Of a DNA stretch of 58,495 bases, positions 44,668 to 53,524 are shown piece after piece (within the stretch, counting starts at the first letter, position 1; every line of letters starts with the position of its first letter). A program made the position numbers and the translations under genes. The notes beneath the pieces were generated by a model that did not search any database, was not told the origin of the DNA, and was given only the letters and a program-made list of their open reading frames with translations. The DNA lies in assembly GCA_903827245.1 (NCBI GenBank), contig CAIKHO010000069.1:1-58495 (forward strand), written 5' to 3'. The stretch is from an uncultured Opitutia bacterium. Its GTDB lineage: Bacteria > Verrucomicrobiota > Verrucomicrobiia > Opitutales > Opitutaceae.

Positions 44668-47273
44668 GGCTTTTTCTCCTCCGCCGGTCCGGCCGGCACT
44701 GCGCTCTCCGCTGGCGGATGGTTGATCTCCAGCAGCAGCGCCAGGGCCTCGCGGTAGCGCGGGGCCTCTTCGAGCGCCTCCAGCACCTGCCGCCGGGCTC
44801 CCGGGTCGCCGGTGCGATGGAGCAATTGCGCCAGTTGGAAATGCGTGTCCGCCGGATTCGGCGGATCGAGTTTCAATAATGTACGATCGGCCTCGATCGC
44901 GGCGGCAGTGTCCCCGGTCTCCATGCTGGCCCGGGCAAGGTAACGGTATGGAGGAACCACCAGCGGATTGACCGCAAGAAAACGCCCCGCCGCTTGCGTG
45001 ACAGCCGGCCAGTCCTTCGCCTCCTGGGCAAGTTCCATCAGCCGCAGGCAGGCATCCGTGGCGTCATCGTCCTGCGCGACCATGCGCGTCAGGACCGAAC
45101 GTTCTTCCACCGTCTCCCCCAGCGCTCGATGCACCGCCGCCAGTTGTCGGTAGGCGCTTTCCGCCCCGGTCTGCCGCGGGAACAGGCTGATGAAATGCAG
45201 CAGCAGCTCCTTCGCCTCGGACCACTTCTTCGCCTCCATGAGTTCCCGCGCGTGGAGGTTCAGGGCCCAGTAATTATCCGGATGCTTGCGGGTCCATTCC
45301 GCGAGGTCGTTTTCCGCTCCGGGTTCCAGCAGCGCGGCCTTGGGCCGGTCCCACTCCAGCCCGGGGGCAAGCTGTTCCGCTAGATTTTTCGCGTAAACGG
45401 AAAACTCCTTTTCGATGTCGGACAACGGCGCCGTGTGCGCGGCGATCGCGCGGTTGATTTCCTCGCCGGCTCCGAGGTCCACCAGGATCGCCCGGAGGTG
45501 GTCCGCGCCGTAATGCTCGACGATGAACTGCACCACCAGCGACGACTCGAAATAGGCGAACTGCAGGTGTTCCGGTGTCGGCGGCGCCAGGAACGCCCCG
45601 CTCAGGTTCGCCACGGGCGTCAGCTCGCCCTTCATGATGATCTCCCGGTAGCGCGGGTTCATGTGCATGCCCCACGAGGGATCGGCCTGGCTTTCCTCGT
45701 AGACTGAAATCCCCTCGCTCAGCCAGCGCGGCATCTTGTTCTTCGTGAGCTGGAGGGTGACGGAATGGCAAAACTCATGCCACAGCACAGTCTCCCAGTT
45801 CGCCGGCTGGGCGGCATTGGCGGCCGGGCCGTTGGCCGTGACCACGCGGCCGAAGCAGACCCCGAGGAACCCCGGGATGTCCGGCATCCCGAAGGTCCGC
45901 ACGGCAAAATCCTTCTGGTCGCCGAATATCTCGACGTAGGTCGGGCGCGCCAGCTCCACCCCGTATTTTTGCGTCAGCCGGGCGTGCGCCCGCCCGAGCA
46001 GTTCGAGGACCTTCGGGCCATAGACGTCCGCTTCGTGCGCCGTCATGCGCACGATAAAATCGTCGGTCGTGAGCGTCGCGTACTTCGCCATCGTGTCGTG
46101 CAGGGTCGTGAGGTTGTACGCCTCGACGTCGTAGTCATCCTTCGCATGGACTTCCTGCGCCAGCTGCCAGCCTTCGCCCTCCTGCCCGAGCCGGAGCAGG
46201 TCGCTCGCGAGCTCCGCCTTGGCCGGCAGGTACGCGGGGTCGAATTGCAGGGCCTGACGCTGGTAGGCCTCCGCCTCGGCAAAGCGGTATTTTTCGGCCA
46301 GCTTCTTGCCAATCAGCCAGTCGACAAGGGGATTCGCCGGCCACGAATGCAGGGCATTCTGCCGGTAGATCTTTTCCGTCTCGGGCTGGTTGCGGAGGTG
46401 CGCGATGACGGCGCGATAAGCCCATGCCTCGGGCCGCCATGGGTTCACGGCCTTGATCTCCTCCAGCAATTTTTCCGCGCCGTCGTAATCCTCCGACGCG
46501 ATGTGATGGTCCGAGAGGAGCAGCAGGCTGGGCACGTGACGCGGATTTATTTTCAGCGCGGCTTCGAGCTCCGCCAGCATCGCGGTGCGGTCGCCCTCCG
46601 CATAGGACCGGGCCAGGCCGAAATGAAAATCCGGGTCATCGGAGAACTGCTTCAGGCCTTCCTGGTAGGCCTGCGCGGCAAGCGCAAAATCGTGCTTCTC
46701 CATCGCGAGTTCGCCCTTGGCGAGGTACGTGTCAGGCAGCGCCGGGTCGCCCTTCTGCGCCGTGGCCAGGACCTTGTCCAGGACGTCCTTGGGATCCGCA
46801 CCCAGCAGGAGCGCCACCCGGGCGAAAATCACGAGGTTGACCGGGTCGCGATAGGCCCATGCCCGGCTGCTCACCAGCTGCCGGATCTCATCGCTCATCC
46901 GCGCGGCCGTTTCCGGCTGGCCGTTGGCCAAGGCCACCTCGCGCCCGATCCAGCGCAGGCGGATGCTCTGCGGCAACTGGACGAGGCCTGCGGCCAGGGT
47001 CGCCTTCGCCTCGGCATAACGCCCGACCTCGAGGAACGCCCGCACCTGCAAGACCTGAAGATCCTCGCTGTCCGGTGCCGCCCGCACTGCCTCCTCCACC
47101 TGCCGGACCGCGGCGGCATACTCGCCCTTCTGCAGCTGGTGACGGATATCCTCCACCGGCGTCGCCATGACCGCCGTTCCGGGCAGCAAGCCCAGGCCCG
47201 GAAGAAACAGCGCGAGCCGGACCGCCCACCCATCGAGTCCGATCCCGGCGAGGATTCTCCTGCTGGCAGTCAT
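44664..47273 (-). CDS. Exported TPR protein with an embedded gluzincin-type peptidase domain
   Basis: 869 residues, the first gene of the MoxR operon. A hydrophobic N-terminal segment (about 15-35) looks like a signal or anchor. Tetratricopeptide repeats cover about 40-400 and again 640-860 (for example EDIRHQLQKGEYAAAVRQVE, DFALAAQAYQEGLKQF). Between them is a metallopeptidase-like domain with HEFCH at 499-503 and a downstream Glu in PRWLSEGISVYEESQADPSW, the zinc-ligand order of gluzincins (peptidase MA-like). The catalytic residues appear intact. It could process or sense envelope proteins, with TPRs for partner binding; that is inferred. Confidence 0.82.
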   Translation of the reverse strand: MTASRRILAGIGLDGWAVRLALFLPGLGLLPGTAVMATPVEDIRHQLQKGEYAAAVRQVEEAVRAAPDSEDLQVLQVRAFLEVGRYAEAKATLAAGLVQLPQSIRLRWIGREVALANGQPETAARMSDEIRQLVSSRAWAYRDPVNLVIFARVALLLGADPKDVLDKVLATAQKGDPALPDTYLAKGELAMEKHDFALAAQAYQEGLKQFSDDPDFHFGLARSYAEGDRTAMLAELEAALKINPRHVPSLLLLSDHHIASEDYDGAEKLLEEIKAVNPWRPEAWAYRAVIAHLRNQPETEKIYRQNALHSWPANPLVDWLIGKKLAEKYRFAEAEAYQRQALQFDPAYLPAKAELASDLLRLGQEGEGWQLAQEVHAKDDYDVEAYNLTTLHDTMAKYATLTTDDFIVRMTAHEADVYGPKVLELLGRAHARLTQKYGVELARPTYVEIFGDQKDFAVRTFGMPDIPGFLGVCFGRVVTANGPAANAAQPANWETVLWHEFCHSVTLQLTKNKMPRWLSEGISVYEESQADPSWGMHMNPRYREIIMKGELTPVANLSGAFLAPPTPEHLQFAYFESSLVVQFIVEHYGADHLRAILVDLGAGEEINRAIAAHTAPLSDIEKEFSVYAKNLAEQLAPGLEWDRPKAALLEPGAENDLAEWTRKHPDNYWALNLHARELMEAKKWSEAKELLLHFISLFPRQTGAESAYRQLAAVHRALGETVEERSVLTRMVAQDDDATDACLRLMELAQEAKDWPAVTQAAGRFLAVNPLVVPPYRYLARASMETGDTAAAIEADRTLLKLDPPNPADTHFQLAQLLHRTGDPGARRQVLEALEEAPRYREALALLLEINHPPAESAVPAGPAEEKKP

Positions 47274-47279
47274 GAACTA

Positions 47280-47308
47280 GGAATAGGTCCGGATGTAAGG
47301 CATTGCAA
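47280..47308 (-). promoter_or_regulatory. Candidate sigma-70 promoter of the MoxR operon
   Basis: On the minus strand TTGCAA (47308-47303) and TATTCC (47285-47280) are separated by exactly 17 bases, just upstream of ATG 47273. If used, the transcript would be almost leaderless, so the true start codon may be further downstream. The -10 match is poor. Confidence 0.3.
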
Positions 47309-47473
47309 GGGGGCCGGGGTCTTGGGGCATGACGCGCGGCCCCCGCTTATGTTACCCGGCACCTTCCCCTCGTTTTGGGCAAGTCTCTTTCGCTGCCATC
47401 TCATTACCGATTTGTTAAGCGCCCCGCCCCGATTCACCGACACAGACCAGAAATTCCCCACCCCACAGGCCCA

Positions 47474-47528
47474 GGCAAAGTGTCAACCGATAGTTGACGC
47501 TTTGCCGGGAAGCCGGTGCGAAACCGGC
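47474..47528 (-). terminator. Double hairpin downstream of the universal stress protein gene
   Basis: Arms 47474-47487 and 47493-47506 (GGCAAAGTGTCAAC and its complement, one mismatch, 5-nt loop) are preceded on the minus strand by GCCGG/CCGGC (47512-47528). It lies right after the stop at 47533. It lacks a T-tract but is a strong candidate transcript end. The rest of the 259-base gap shows no gene. Confidence 0.5.
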
Positions 47529-47532
47529 ACCG

Positions 47533-47979
47533 TCAGGCCGTCGTGCGCACGGAGTCGCTGGCGGCGCGCACGACCAGGATCGGGATCGTCGTGTTGTGGC
47601 GGACCTTGTCGATTGTGCTGCCGAGGAAGATGTCGCCGAGCAGCTTGTGGCCGTGGGAAGTCATCGCGATGAGGTCGCACCGGCGGGCCTGGGCCGTCTT
47701 GAGGATTTCCGTCGGGGGATTTCCGAGGGCGAGCTCGGTCACGACCGTGAGCCCGGCGGTCCGCAGCCTGGCGGCTACGCCCTCAAGGTAGGCCTGGTCG
47801 GCCTTCATTTCGTCGGACTCGGCCAGCTTCAAATGATCGAAGTTGCGCGCGGCCCAGCCGTCCGCCACGTGCAGGAGCAGCAGTTCCGACCCGAGGCGGC
47901 GCGCGAGGTCCGTGATGTGCGGCACGAGCGTTTCATCGGCCGGGCCGTTCTCGAGGGCGACGAGGATTTTTTGGTACAT
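47533..47979 (-). CDS. Universal stress protein (UspA family)
   Basis: A 148-residue cytoplasmic protein with the Rossmann-like Usp fold: MYQKILVALENGPADE at the start, a central helix-rich part, and the nucleotide-binding block MTSHGHKLLGDIFLGSTIDK followed by TTIPILVV. It matches the ATP-binding G-x2-G-x9-G-(S/T) pattern in spacing, although the first Gly position is shifted. It follows mntH by 4 bases on the same strand, so the two are co-transcribed; a link between metal uptake and stress tolerance is inferred. Confidence 0.88.
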   Translation of the reverse strand: MYQKILVALENGPADETLVPHITDLARRLGSELLLLHVADGWAARNFDHLKLAESDEMKADQAYLEGVAARLRTAGLTVVTELALGNPPTEILKTAQARRCDLIAMTSHGHKLLGDIFLGSTIDKVRHNTTIPILVVRAASDSVRTTA

Positions 47980-47983
47980 GACG

Positions 47984-49351
47984 CTAGGGTTTCACGCCGC
48001 CGGTCAGCCCGGCGATGTCGAGCAGCAGTTTCGCGTTAAAGCCGATGATCAACAACGTGGTGCCCCATCCGAGGACCTTGATCCACCATGAATTCGCAAA
48101 TTCGCCCATCTTGGCCTTCTCACTGGTGAAGCGCATGAGCGGCCAGCAGGCAAAGCCCAGCTGCATGCTCAGGCAGACCTGGCTGGCCACGATCAGCTGC
48201 GTGCTCCGGCCTTCGCCAAACAAGCCGATGATCACGACCGCGGGTACCACAGCCATGGCCCGGGTGAGCAAGCGCCGCACCCAGGGCCGCAGCCGGACAT
48301 TGATGAAGCCCTCCATCACGATCTGGCCCGCCAGCGTGCCGGTCAGGGTGGAGTTTTGACCCGAGGCGAGGAGCGCGCCCGCAAAAAGAATGCTGGCGAA
48401 CGTCACGCCCATCAGGCCGTCGAGCAGATGATAGGCATCCTGGATCGCCGCCACGTCCTGGTGCCCGCTGCCGTGAAAAGCCGCGGCGGCCAGCACGAGG
48501 ATCGCGCCGTTGATGAAGAGCGCGAAGACCAGCGCGAGGGTCGAGTCGAGGGTCGCGAACCGGATCGCCTCGCGCTTGCCGCCCGCCGTCTGCTCGTATT
48601 TGCGCGTCTGCACGATGGACGAATGCAGGTAGAGATTATGCGGCATCACCGTCGCCCCGAGGATGCCGATGGCGACATAGAGCATGCCCGGATTGCGCAG
48701 GATCTCCGCCCGAGGCATGAATCCGGCCAGCACGCCGTGCAGATCCGGCTTCGCGAGGAAAAGTTCAACCGCGAAACAGGTCCCGATCGTGAGGATCAGC
48801 GTGACCACTACGGCCTCCAGGTAACGGAATCCCCGGTGCTGGAGGAGCAGGACGACCATGACATCCGCGGCGGTGATCACGCAGCCCCAGACGAGCGGCA
48901 GGCCGAAGAGCAACTGCAGCGCGATGGCCGAGCCGATGACCTCGGCCAGGTCGCAGGCAGAGATCGCCAGCTCGCAGAGAACCCACAGGAACCACACCGT
49001 GCGCCTCGAATAGTGATCGCGGCAGGCCTGGGCCAGGTCCCGCCCCGTCGCTATCCCCAGCTTCACGCTCAGATGCTGCAGCAGGATCGCCATCAGGTTG
49101 GAGATCATGATGACCGAGAGAAGCGTGTAGCCGAATCGCGCCCCGCCCTCCAGGTCGGTGGCCCAGTTTCCCGGGTCCATGTAGCCGACCGCGACCAGGA
49201 AACCGGGTCCGGCAAAGGCGAGGCACTTCCTCCAGAACGACGCGCCGGCCGGCACAGCGATCGACCGGTGCGATTCCGGCAGGCTCGGCGCGCCGGCGCT
49301 TTTGCGCCAGCCGGCATCCGGCGTGGGGGCGGAATCAGCAGGATCGTTCAC
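47984..49351 (-). CDS. mntH: Nramp-family Mn(II)/divalent metal transporter
   Basis: Proton-coupled uptake of Mn2+ or Fe2+ across the inner membrane. The protein has 455 residues and about 11 hydrophobic segments. The metal-binding TM1 motif DPGN is at 59-62 (VGYMDPGNWATDLEGGARF) and the TM6 motif is in ATVMPHNLYLHSSIVQ; both Nramp hallmarks are intact, including the Met-Pro-His. GTG 49351 is preferred over ATG 49417 because GGAG sits 9 nt upstream of it and the extra 22 residues are Cys/His-rich and atypical. usp follows after 4 bases. A DtxR/MntR-like dyad lies 73 bases upstream. Confidence 0.92.
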   Translation of the reverse strand: MNDPADSAPTPDAGWRKSAGAPSLPESHRSIAVPAGASFWRKCLAFAGPGFLVAVGYMDPGNWATDLEGGARFGYTLLSVIMISNLMAILLQHLSVKLGIATGRDLAQACRDHYSRRTVWFLWVLCELAISACDLAEVIGSAIALQLLFGLPLVWGCVITAADVMVVLLLQHRGFRYLEAVVVTLILTIGTCFAVELFLAKPDLHGVLAGFMPRAEILRNPGMLYVAIGILGATVMPHNLYLHSSIVQTRKYEQTAGGKREAIRFATLDSTLALVFALFINGAILVLAAAAFHGSGHQDVAAIQDAYHLLDGLMGVTFASILFAGALLASGQNSTLTGTLAGQIVMEGFINVRLRPWVRRLLTRAMAVVPAVVIIGLFGEGRSTQLIVASQVCLSMQLGFACWPLMRFTSEKAKMGEFANSWWIKVLGWGTTLLIIGFNAKLLLDIAGLTGGVKP

Positions 49352-49423
49352 GGGAATGGACTCCGGCGCTTTGCAGCATGGCGCAGCGTGGCGGCGGCAC
49401 CAAGTTCCGTGCAACAAAATAAC

Positions 49424-49437
49424 TTAGGCGAGGCTAA
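49424..49437 (-). promoter_or_regulatory. Possible MntR/DtxR-type operator upstream of mntH
   Basis: TTAGGCGAGGCTAA is an imperfect dyad (TTAG...CTAA) matching 12 of 19 positions of the DtxR-type consensus TTAGGTTAGGCTAACCTAA when aligned from its first base. It sits 73 bases upstream of the GTG of mntH, a typical place for metal-dependent repression. The link is by analogy only. Confidence 0.4.
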
Positions 49438-49518
49438 TTCTGGACGCTTAACGCGGTTTCAGACTAGGAGCTTGTGTCGCCCTACCCGCCCCTCTGGAGT
49501 CGGAAACGGTCGACCCCC

Positions 49519-50637
49519 ATGCCATCACCCCTTCGCTCTGCGCTACGTTTCCAGGAAAGCGGCTTGGTGCTCGTGATCCTGGCGCTGGGCGTGTTGCTCA
49601 CCGTGTTCAGCGGGAGCGTGCACACCCCGGTGTTTGCCGTGGGACCAGAGGGAGGCCGGCAGCGTGTGTTCACCACCAATGCCGCCGGTGAGCAGGTTCC
49701 CGCGACGGTTGAGCGCAACAAGTTCCTGAACGCCCAGAATCTCGCGCAGCTCGCCAAGGACACCAGTTTCATCGCGATCATGGCCGTGGGCATGTCGCTC
49801 GTCATCATTTCGGGGGGCATCGACCTTTCGGTCGGCGCGATCTACGCGCTGGCCTCCGTCCTTGGCGCGATCGTCCTCAATCATTTCGGCCCCGATGGAA
49901 CAGCCGCGTCCGTCCCTCCATGGCTCGGAGTCACGCTCGGGGCCGGCACCTGCGTCGGGGTCGCCGCACTCTGCGGTCTCATCAACGGCGGCCTGATCGT
50001 TGCGCTGCGCGTCCATCCGTTTATCATCACCCTCGGGGCGATGGCCATCCTGCGCGGCCTCGCGTTTGTCGTGACCAAGGGCCAGTCCATCGGCGGGTTT
50101 CCACCGGCCTTTCGCGAGATCGTCCGCTATGAGGTCGGAAACGGCCTCAGCCTCGTGCCGCTCGGTGTGATGCTGGTCGTCACCTTCGTCGGCGCGATTT
50201 ATCTCTCCCGCCTCGCCGCCGGCCGGCGCGTCTACGCGATCGGTGGCAACGAGCTGGCCGCGCGCTTCAGCGGGATCCGCGTGGAGCGGGTGAAACTCGG
50301 CGTGTATCTCCTCTCCGGCCTCGCCGCGGGGATCGCGGCGCTGCTTTCGCTGGGCTACTACGGCGCGGCCACGTCGGGCGACGGCCAGGGTTACGAACTC
50401 AACGTCATCGCCGCGGCCGTGGTCGGCGGCGCCAGCCTCACGGGCGGCCGCGGCACCGCCCCAGGCGCCGTGCTGGGTGCGCTGGTCATCCAGCTGATCG
50501 GCAGCGGCATTGTCATCCTCGGCATCGACCAGAATTACAGCCAGATCATCATCGGCAGCGTTGTCATCGCCGCCGTCGTGCTCGACAATTTCAACACGTG
50601 GCTCGCCCGCCGCCGCCTTGCCCGGCAAGCGGGCTGA
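49519..50637 (+). CDS. Sugar ABC transporter permease (RbsC family)
   Basis: Inner-membrane channel for a monosaccharide-type ABC importer. The protein has 372 residues. SFIAIMAVGMSLVIISGGID is the family signature with LSVGAIYALASVLGA. Further blocks are HPFIITLGAMAILRGLAFVV, RVYAIGGNELAARFSGI and NVIAAAVVGGASLTGGRGTA. A periplasmic insertion at about residues 30-75, after TM1, is longer than in E. coli RbsC. ATG 49519 is chosen. The order permease, binding protein, ATPase differs from rbsACB of E. coli. The substrate is unknown. Confidence 0.88.
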   Translation: MPSPLRSALRFQESGLVLVILALGVLLTVFSGSVHTPVFAVGPEGGRQRVFTTNAAGEQVPATVERNKFLNAQNLAQLAKDTSFIAIMAVGMSLVIISGGIDLSVGAIYALASVLGAIVLNHFGPDGTAASVPPWLGVTLGAGTCVGVAALCGLINGGLIVALRVHPFIITLGAMAILRGLAFVVTKGQSIGGFPPAFREIVRYEVGNGLSLVPLGVMLVVTFVGAIYLSRLAAGRRVYAIGGNELAARFSGIRVERVKLGVYLLSGLAAGIAALLSLGYYGAATSGDGQGYELNVIAAAVVGGASLTGGRGTAPGAVLGALVIQLIGSGIVILGIDQNYSQIIIGSVVIAAVVLDNFNTWLARRRLARQAG

Positions 50638-50663
50638 GCGCTTTTACTTCCCACCCCAACCCC

Positions 50664-51623
50664 ATGATCAAACGTCTGCTCCTTGTTCTCCTTGCCTCCG
50701 TGATGCTCGCGCTCCCCGCCCGGGCGCAGGCGCCCCGCGTCCTCACCATCGGCCTCGTCGCCAAGTCCCAGGGCAATCCCGTCTTCCAGGCCGCCCGCGT
50801 CGGCGCCGAGGACGCCGCCAAGGAGCTCGGCGCGAAGTACAACCTCAAGATCAAGATCGACTGGCGCACGCCCAACGAGGAGGACGCCCAGAAGCAGGCC
50901 GAGGCCATCGAGCAGCTCGTGCTCGCTGGCGCCGACGGTATTTCCGTGAGCTGCTCCGACGCCAACAAGCTCACCGATGCGATCAACCGGGCCGTCGACA
51001 ACGGCGTGCCGGTCGCGACGTTCGATTCCGACGCCCCCTCCAGCAAGCGTTTCGTTACCTACGGCGTCGACGACCTCAAGTGTGGCGAGCAGACAATGGA
51101 CGAACTCGCCCGGATTATGGGTGGCAAAGGCGTTGTGGCGATCCTCGCCGGCAACCAGAATGCCCCCAACCTGCAGAAGCGCGTGCAAGGCGTGAAGAAC
51201 GCCGCGAAGAAATATCCCGGCATCACGATCCGCGACACCTACTACCACAAGGAAACCCCGCAGGACGCCGCGGCCAAGGTCGAGCAGGTGATGCAGGCCA
51301 ATCCCGACATAGCCGGCTGGGCGATGATCGGCGGATGGCCGCTCTTCACCGAGAACGCCCTCAAGTGGCAGCCCGGCACCGTCAAGTGCGTCGCGGTCGA
51401 CGCCCTGCCCGCCCAACTCGCCTACATCCGCAGCGGCCACGTGCCGGTGCTCCTCGCCCAGCAGTGCTACGAGTGGGGCCACCGCACGGTCGAGCTGCTC
51501 GTCGAAAAGATCGTCTTCAAGAAGGACCCGCCCGCCGTGAAGGAGATCAGCGCGCTGATCCCGGTCACCAAGGACAACGTCGACGCCTTCGGTAAAAACT
51601 GGGCGAAGTGGTTGCCGAAGTGA
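50664..51623 (+). CDS. Periplasmic sugar-binding protein (RbsB family)
   Basis: The 319-residue precursor has a signal peptide (MIKRLLLVLLASVMLALPAR, cleaved near AQAPR). Two Rossmann-like lobes follow: VLTIGLVAKSQGNPVFQAAR, EAIEQLVLAGADGISVSCSD, VAILAGNQNAPNLQKRVQGV and AWAMIGGWPLF-type segments near the hinge. It is a peripla_BP_4/RbsB-like solute-binding protein for a pentose, inositol or similar compound. It starts 26 bases after the permease gene and is followed by an intergenic palindrome before the ATPase gene. Confidence 0.87.
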   Translation: MIKRLLLVLLASVMLALPARAQAPRVLTIGLVAKSQGNPVFQAARVGAEDAAKELGAKYNLKIKIDWRTPNEEDAQKQAEAIEQLVLAGADGISVSCSDANKLTDAINRAVDNGVPVATFDSDAPSSKRFVTYGVDDLKCGEQTMDELARIMGGKGVVAILAGNQNAPNLQKRVQGVKNAAKKYPGITIRDTYYHKETPQDAAAKVEQVMQANPDIAGWAMIGGWPLFTENALKWQPGTVKCVAVDALPAQLAYIRSGHVPVLLAQQCYEWGHRTVELLVEKIVFKKDPPAVKEISALIPVTKDNVDAFGKNWAKWLPK

Positions 51624-51625
51624 TT

Positions 51626-51719
51626 TTTCACGCAGAGGCGCAGGGCCGCAGAGACAGCATATTTTCAAAGTTTAAACCTGTCCTTTTCCTGCTCTGCGCC
51701 TTTGCGACTCTGCGTGAAA
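51626..51719. repeat. TTTCACGCAGAG-family inverted repeat, copy 1
   Basis: Arms 51626-51653 and 51692-51719 (TTTCACGCAGAG...CGCAGAG and complement) match at about 24 of 28 positions. It sits between the binding-protein and ATPase genes of the sugar transporter and could limit read-through or set their expression ratio. Related copies lie at 55236-55321 and, as a half-site, near 53446. Confidence 0.75.
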
Positions 51720-51722
51720 CGA

Positions 51723-53216
51723 ATGCCTTTCCTCGAATTCCATCACCTCACCAAGCGCTTTCCCGGCGCGCTCGCGCTGAATGACGTGAGCTTTGGGATC
51801 GAGCGCGGCACCTGCCACGCGTTGATCGGGGAGAACGGCGCCGGCAAGAGCACGCTCGGCAAGATTCTCGCGGGCGTGCATACGGCCGACCGCGGCGAAA
51901 TCCGTCTCGACGGACGCACGGTGCATCCGGCCAATCCGCTCGTCGCGCGGCAACTCGGCATCGCCATGGTGCACCAGGAACTCGCTTTCTGCCCCAACCT
52001 TTCCGTGGCGGAAAACCTCTGCCTCGGAGATCTGCCGCGCGGGGCGTTCGGCTGGGTGGATCGCGCAGGGCTCCATGACCGGGCCTGCGCGATGCTCGCC
52101 GCGATCGGCTCCACCATCGACCCGGCCACCCTCGTGGGCACCCTCTCCACCGGGCAGGAACAGCTCGTGCAGATCGCCGCGGCGGTCGGCACCGGCGCCC
52201 GGGTGATCGTCATGGATGAGCCCACGAGTTCCCTGTCCGGCGGCGAAACGCGCGAGCTCTTCCGCCTCGTGCGCGAGCTCAAGGGCCGCGGCATCACGCT
52301 CATCTATGTCTCGCATCGCATGGAGGAAATTTTCGCGCTCTGCGATGCCGTCACGGTCCTGCGTGACGGCTGCCATGTCGCCACCGAATCGGTCGCGGGC
52401 ACCAGTCCGCAGCGCGTGGTCCAGCAAATGATCGGGCGGGACCTACTGGTGCAGAACCCCCGGCATCTCGCCCGTTCCCCGGACACCGAACTGCTCCGGG
52501 TGGAGCAACTCGCCTCGCCCGGACGATTCTCCGACATCAGCTTCCGCGTGCATGCCGGCGAAATTGTCGGCCTGGCCGGCCTGGTCGGCGCCGGTCGCAG
52601 CGAGGTCGCGCAGGCGGTTTTCGGGCTCGATCCGCAGGCCACCGGCCGGGTCATGGCCAAGGGACGCGAACTCCTTCCCGGCTCCATCCATGCGGCCCTC
52701 GCGGCCGGGCTTGGCCTCGTGCCCGAGGACCGCAAGCGCCAGGGCCTGGTCCTGCCCCTCAACTGCCGCGAAAACACCTCGCTGGCCGCCCTGCCCCTGC
52801 TCTCGCGGGCCGGCTGGGTGCGCCGCGCCGCCGAGCGCGACCTCGTGCAGCGCTATGCCGGCCGTTTGCGCGTCAAGACCCCGTCCCTCGAGACCATCAT
52901 CGCCAGCCTGAGCGGCGGCAACCAGCAGAAGCTCGCCCTCGCCAAGTGGCTCGCGCGCGATTGCGACATCCTGATCGTCGACGAGCCCACCCGCGGCATC
53001 GACGTCGGCGCCAAGGCCGAGATCTACCAGCTCCTCGACGAGCTAGCGTGCGAGGGCAAGGCCCTGCTGGTCATTTCCTCCGAGCTGCCCGAACTGATCG
53101 GCCTCTGCGGCCGGATCCTCGTGATGCGCGACGGACGGCTGGCCGGCGAAGTTCCCCGGGCCGATTTCAGCGAGGCCGCACTGATGCGCCTCATGGCCGG
53201 CCTCGCCGCCGCGTAA
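51723..53216 (+). CDS. Sugar ABC transporter ATP-binding protein (RbsA/MglA type)
   Basis: A 497-residue tandem ATPase energising the RbsC-type permease. The first half has Walker A GENGAGKST (about 36-44), a signature-like LSTGQEQLVQIAAAVG and Walker B VIVMDEPTSSLS. The second half has the degenerate Walker region LAGLVGAGRSEVAQAVFG, signature LSGGNQQKLALAKWL and ILIVDEPTRGIDVGAKAEIY. This asymmetry is the family norm. ATG 51723 starts immediately after the palindrome; an earlier ATG at 51702 lies inside the repeat arm and is less likely. Confidence 0.9.
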   Translation: MPFLEFHHLTKRFPGALALNDVSFGIERGTCHALIGENGAGKSTLGKILAGVHTADRGEIRLDGRTVHPANPLVARQLGIAMVHQELAFCPNLSVAENLCLGDLPRGAFGWVDRAGLHDRACAMLAAIGSTIDPATLVGTLSTGQEQLVQIAAAVGTGARVIVMDEPTSSLSGGETRELFRLVRELKGRGITLIYVSHRMEEIFALCDAVTVLRDGCHVATESVAGTSPQRVVQQMIGRDLLVQNPRHLARSPDTELLRVEQLASPGRFSDISFRVHAGEIVGLAGLVGAGRSEVAQAVFGLDPQATGRVMAKGRELLPGSIHAALAAGLGLVPEDRKRQGLVLPLNCRENTSLAALPLLSRAGWVRRAAERDLVQRYAGRLRVKTPSLETIIASLSGGNQQKLALAKWLARDCDILIVDEPTRGIDVGAKAEIYQLLDELACEGKALLVISSELPELIGLCGRILVMRDGRLAGEVPRADFSEAALMRLMAGLAAA

Positions 53217-53281
53217 GCCCCCGAAAACGCCGCCCAGCAGCGTGGGAACGCGGTGTAAGTGACGAGAACGGCTCCCTCCTA

Positions 53282-53376
53282 AATCTTTCTCTTTCCTCGT
53301 TATCTTTCTCTTTCTCGGGTGGCTGCCAAATCGGCATCCGGACGAAAGAGAACGATAACGAGGAAAGAGAAAGATT
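53282..53376. repeat. Long CT/GA-rich palindrome with about 33-nt arms
   Basis: The pyrimidine-rich left arm (53282-53314, CTTTCTCTTTCCTCGTTATC core) and the purine-rich right arm (53344-53376) are complementary with one or two mismatches around a 29-nt loop. It lies in the 308-base gap between the sugar ATPase gene and the iron-type permease gene. Beyond it, near 53446-53462, is a half-copy of the TTTCACGCAGAG family (GCGCCTCTGCGAGAAACC). Confidence 0.8.
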
Positions 53377-53524
53377 CTTCCAAGGATCTCGCGGATTGAA
53401 TCATCACACGGCCATCCAATCGTCCCGTCTTTTGCTTCGCGTCCCGGCGCCTCTGCGAGAAACCGGATTGATTCTCATTTTCCGCCTTGCCGCCGCGTCG
53501 CGCCCGCCAACATCCTGCCGGCCG

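Noticed and set aside
45765-47672. Plus-strand open frame of 635 codons opposite the TPR/peptidase gene
   Set aside because: Low-complexity antisense composition; it runs through an intergenic region and part of the usp gene.
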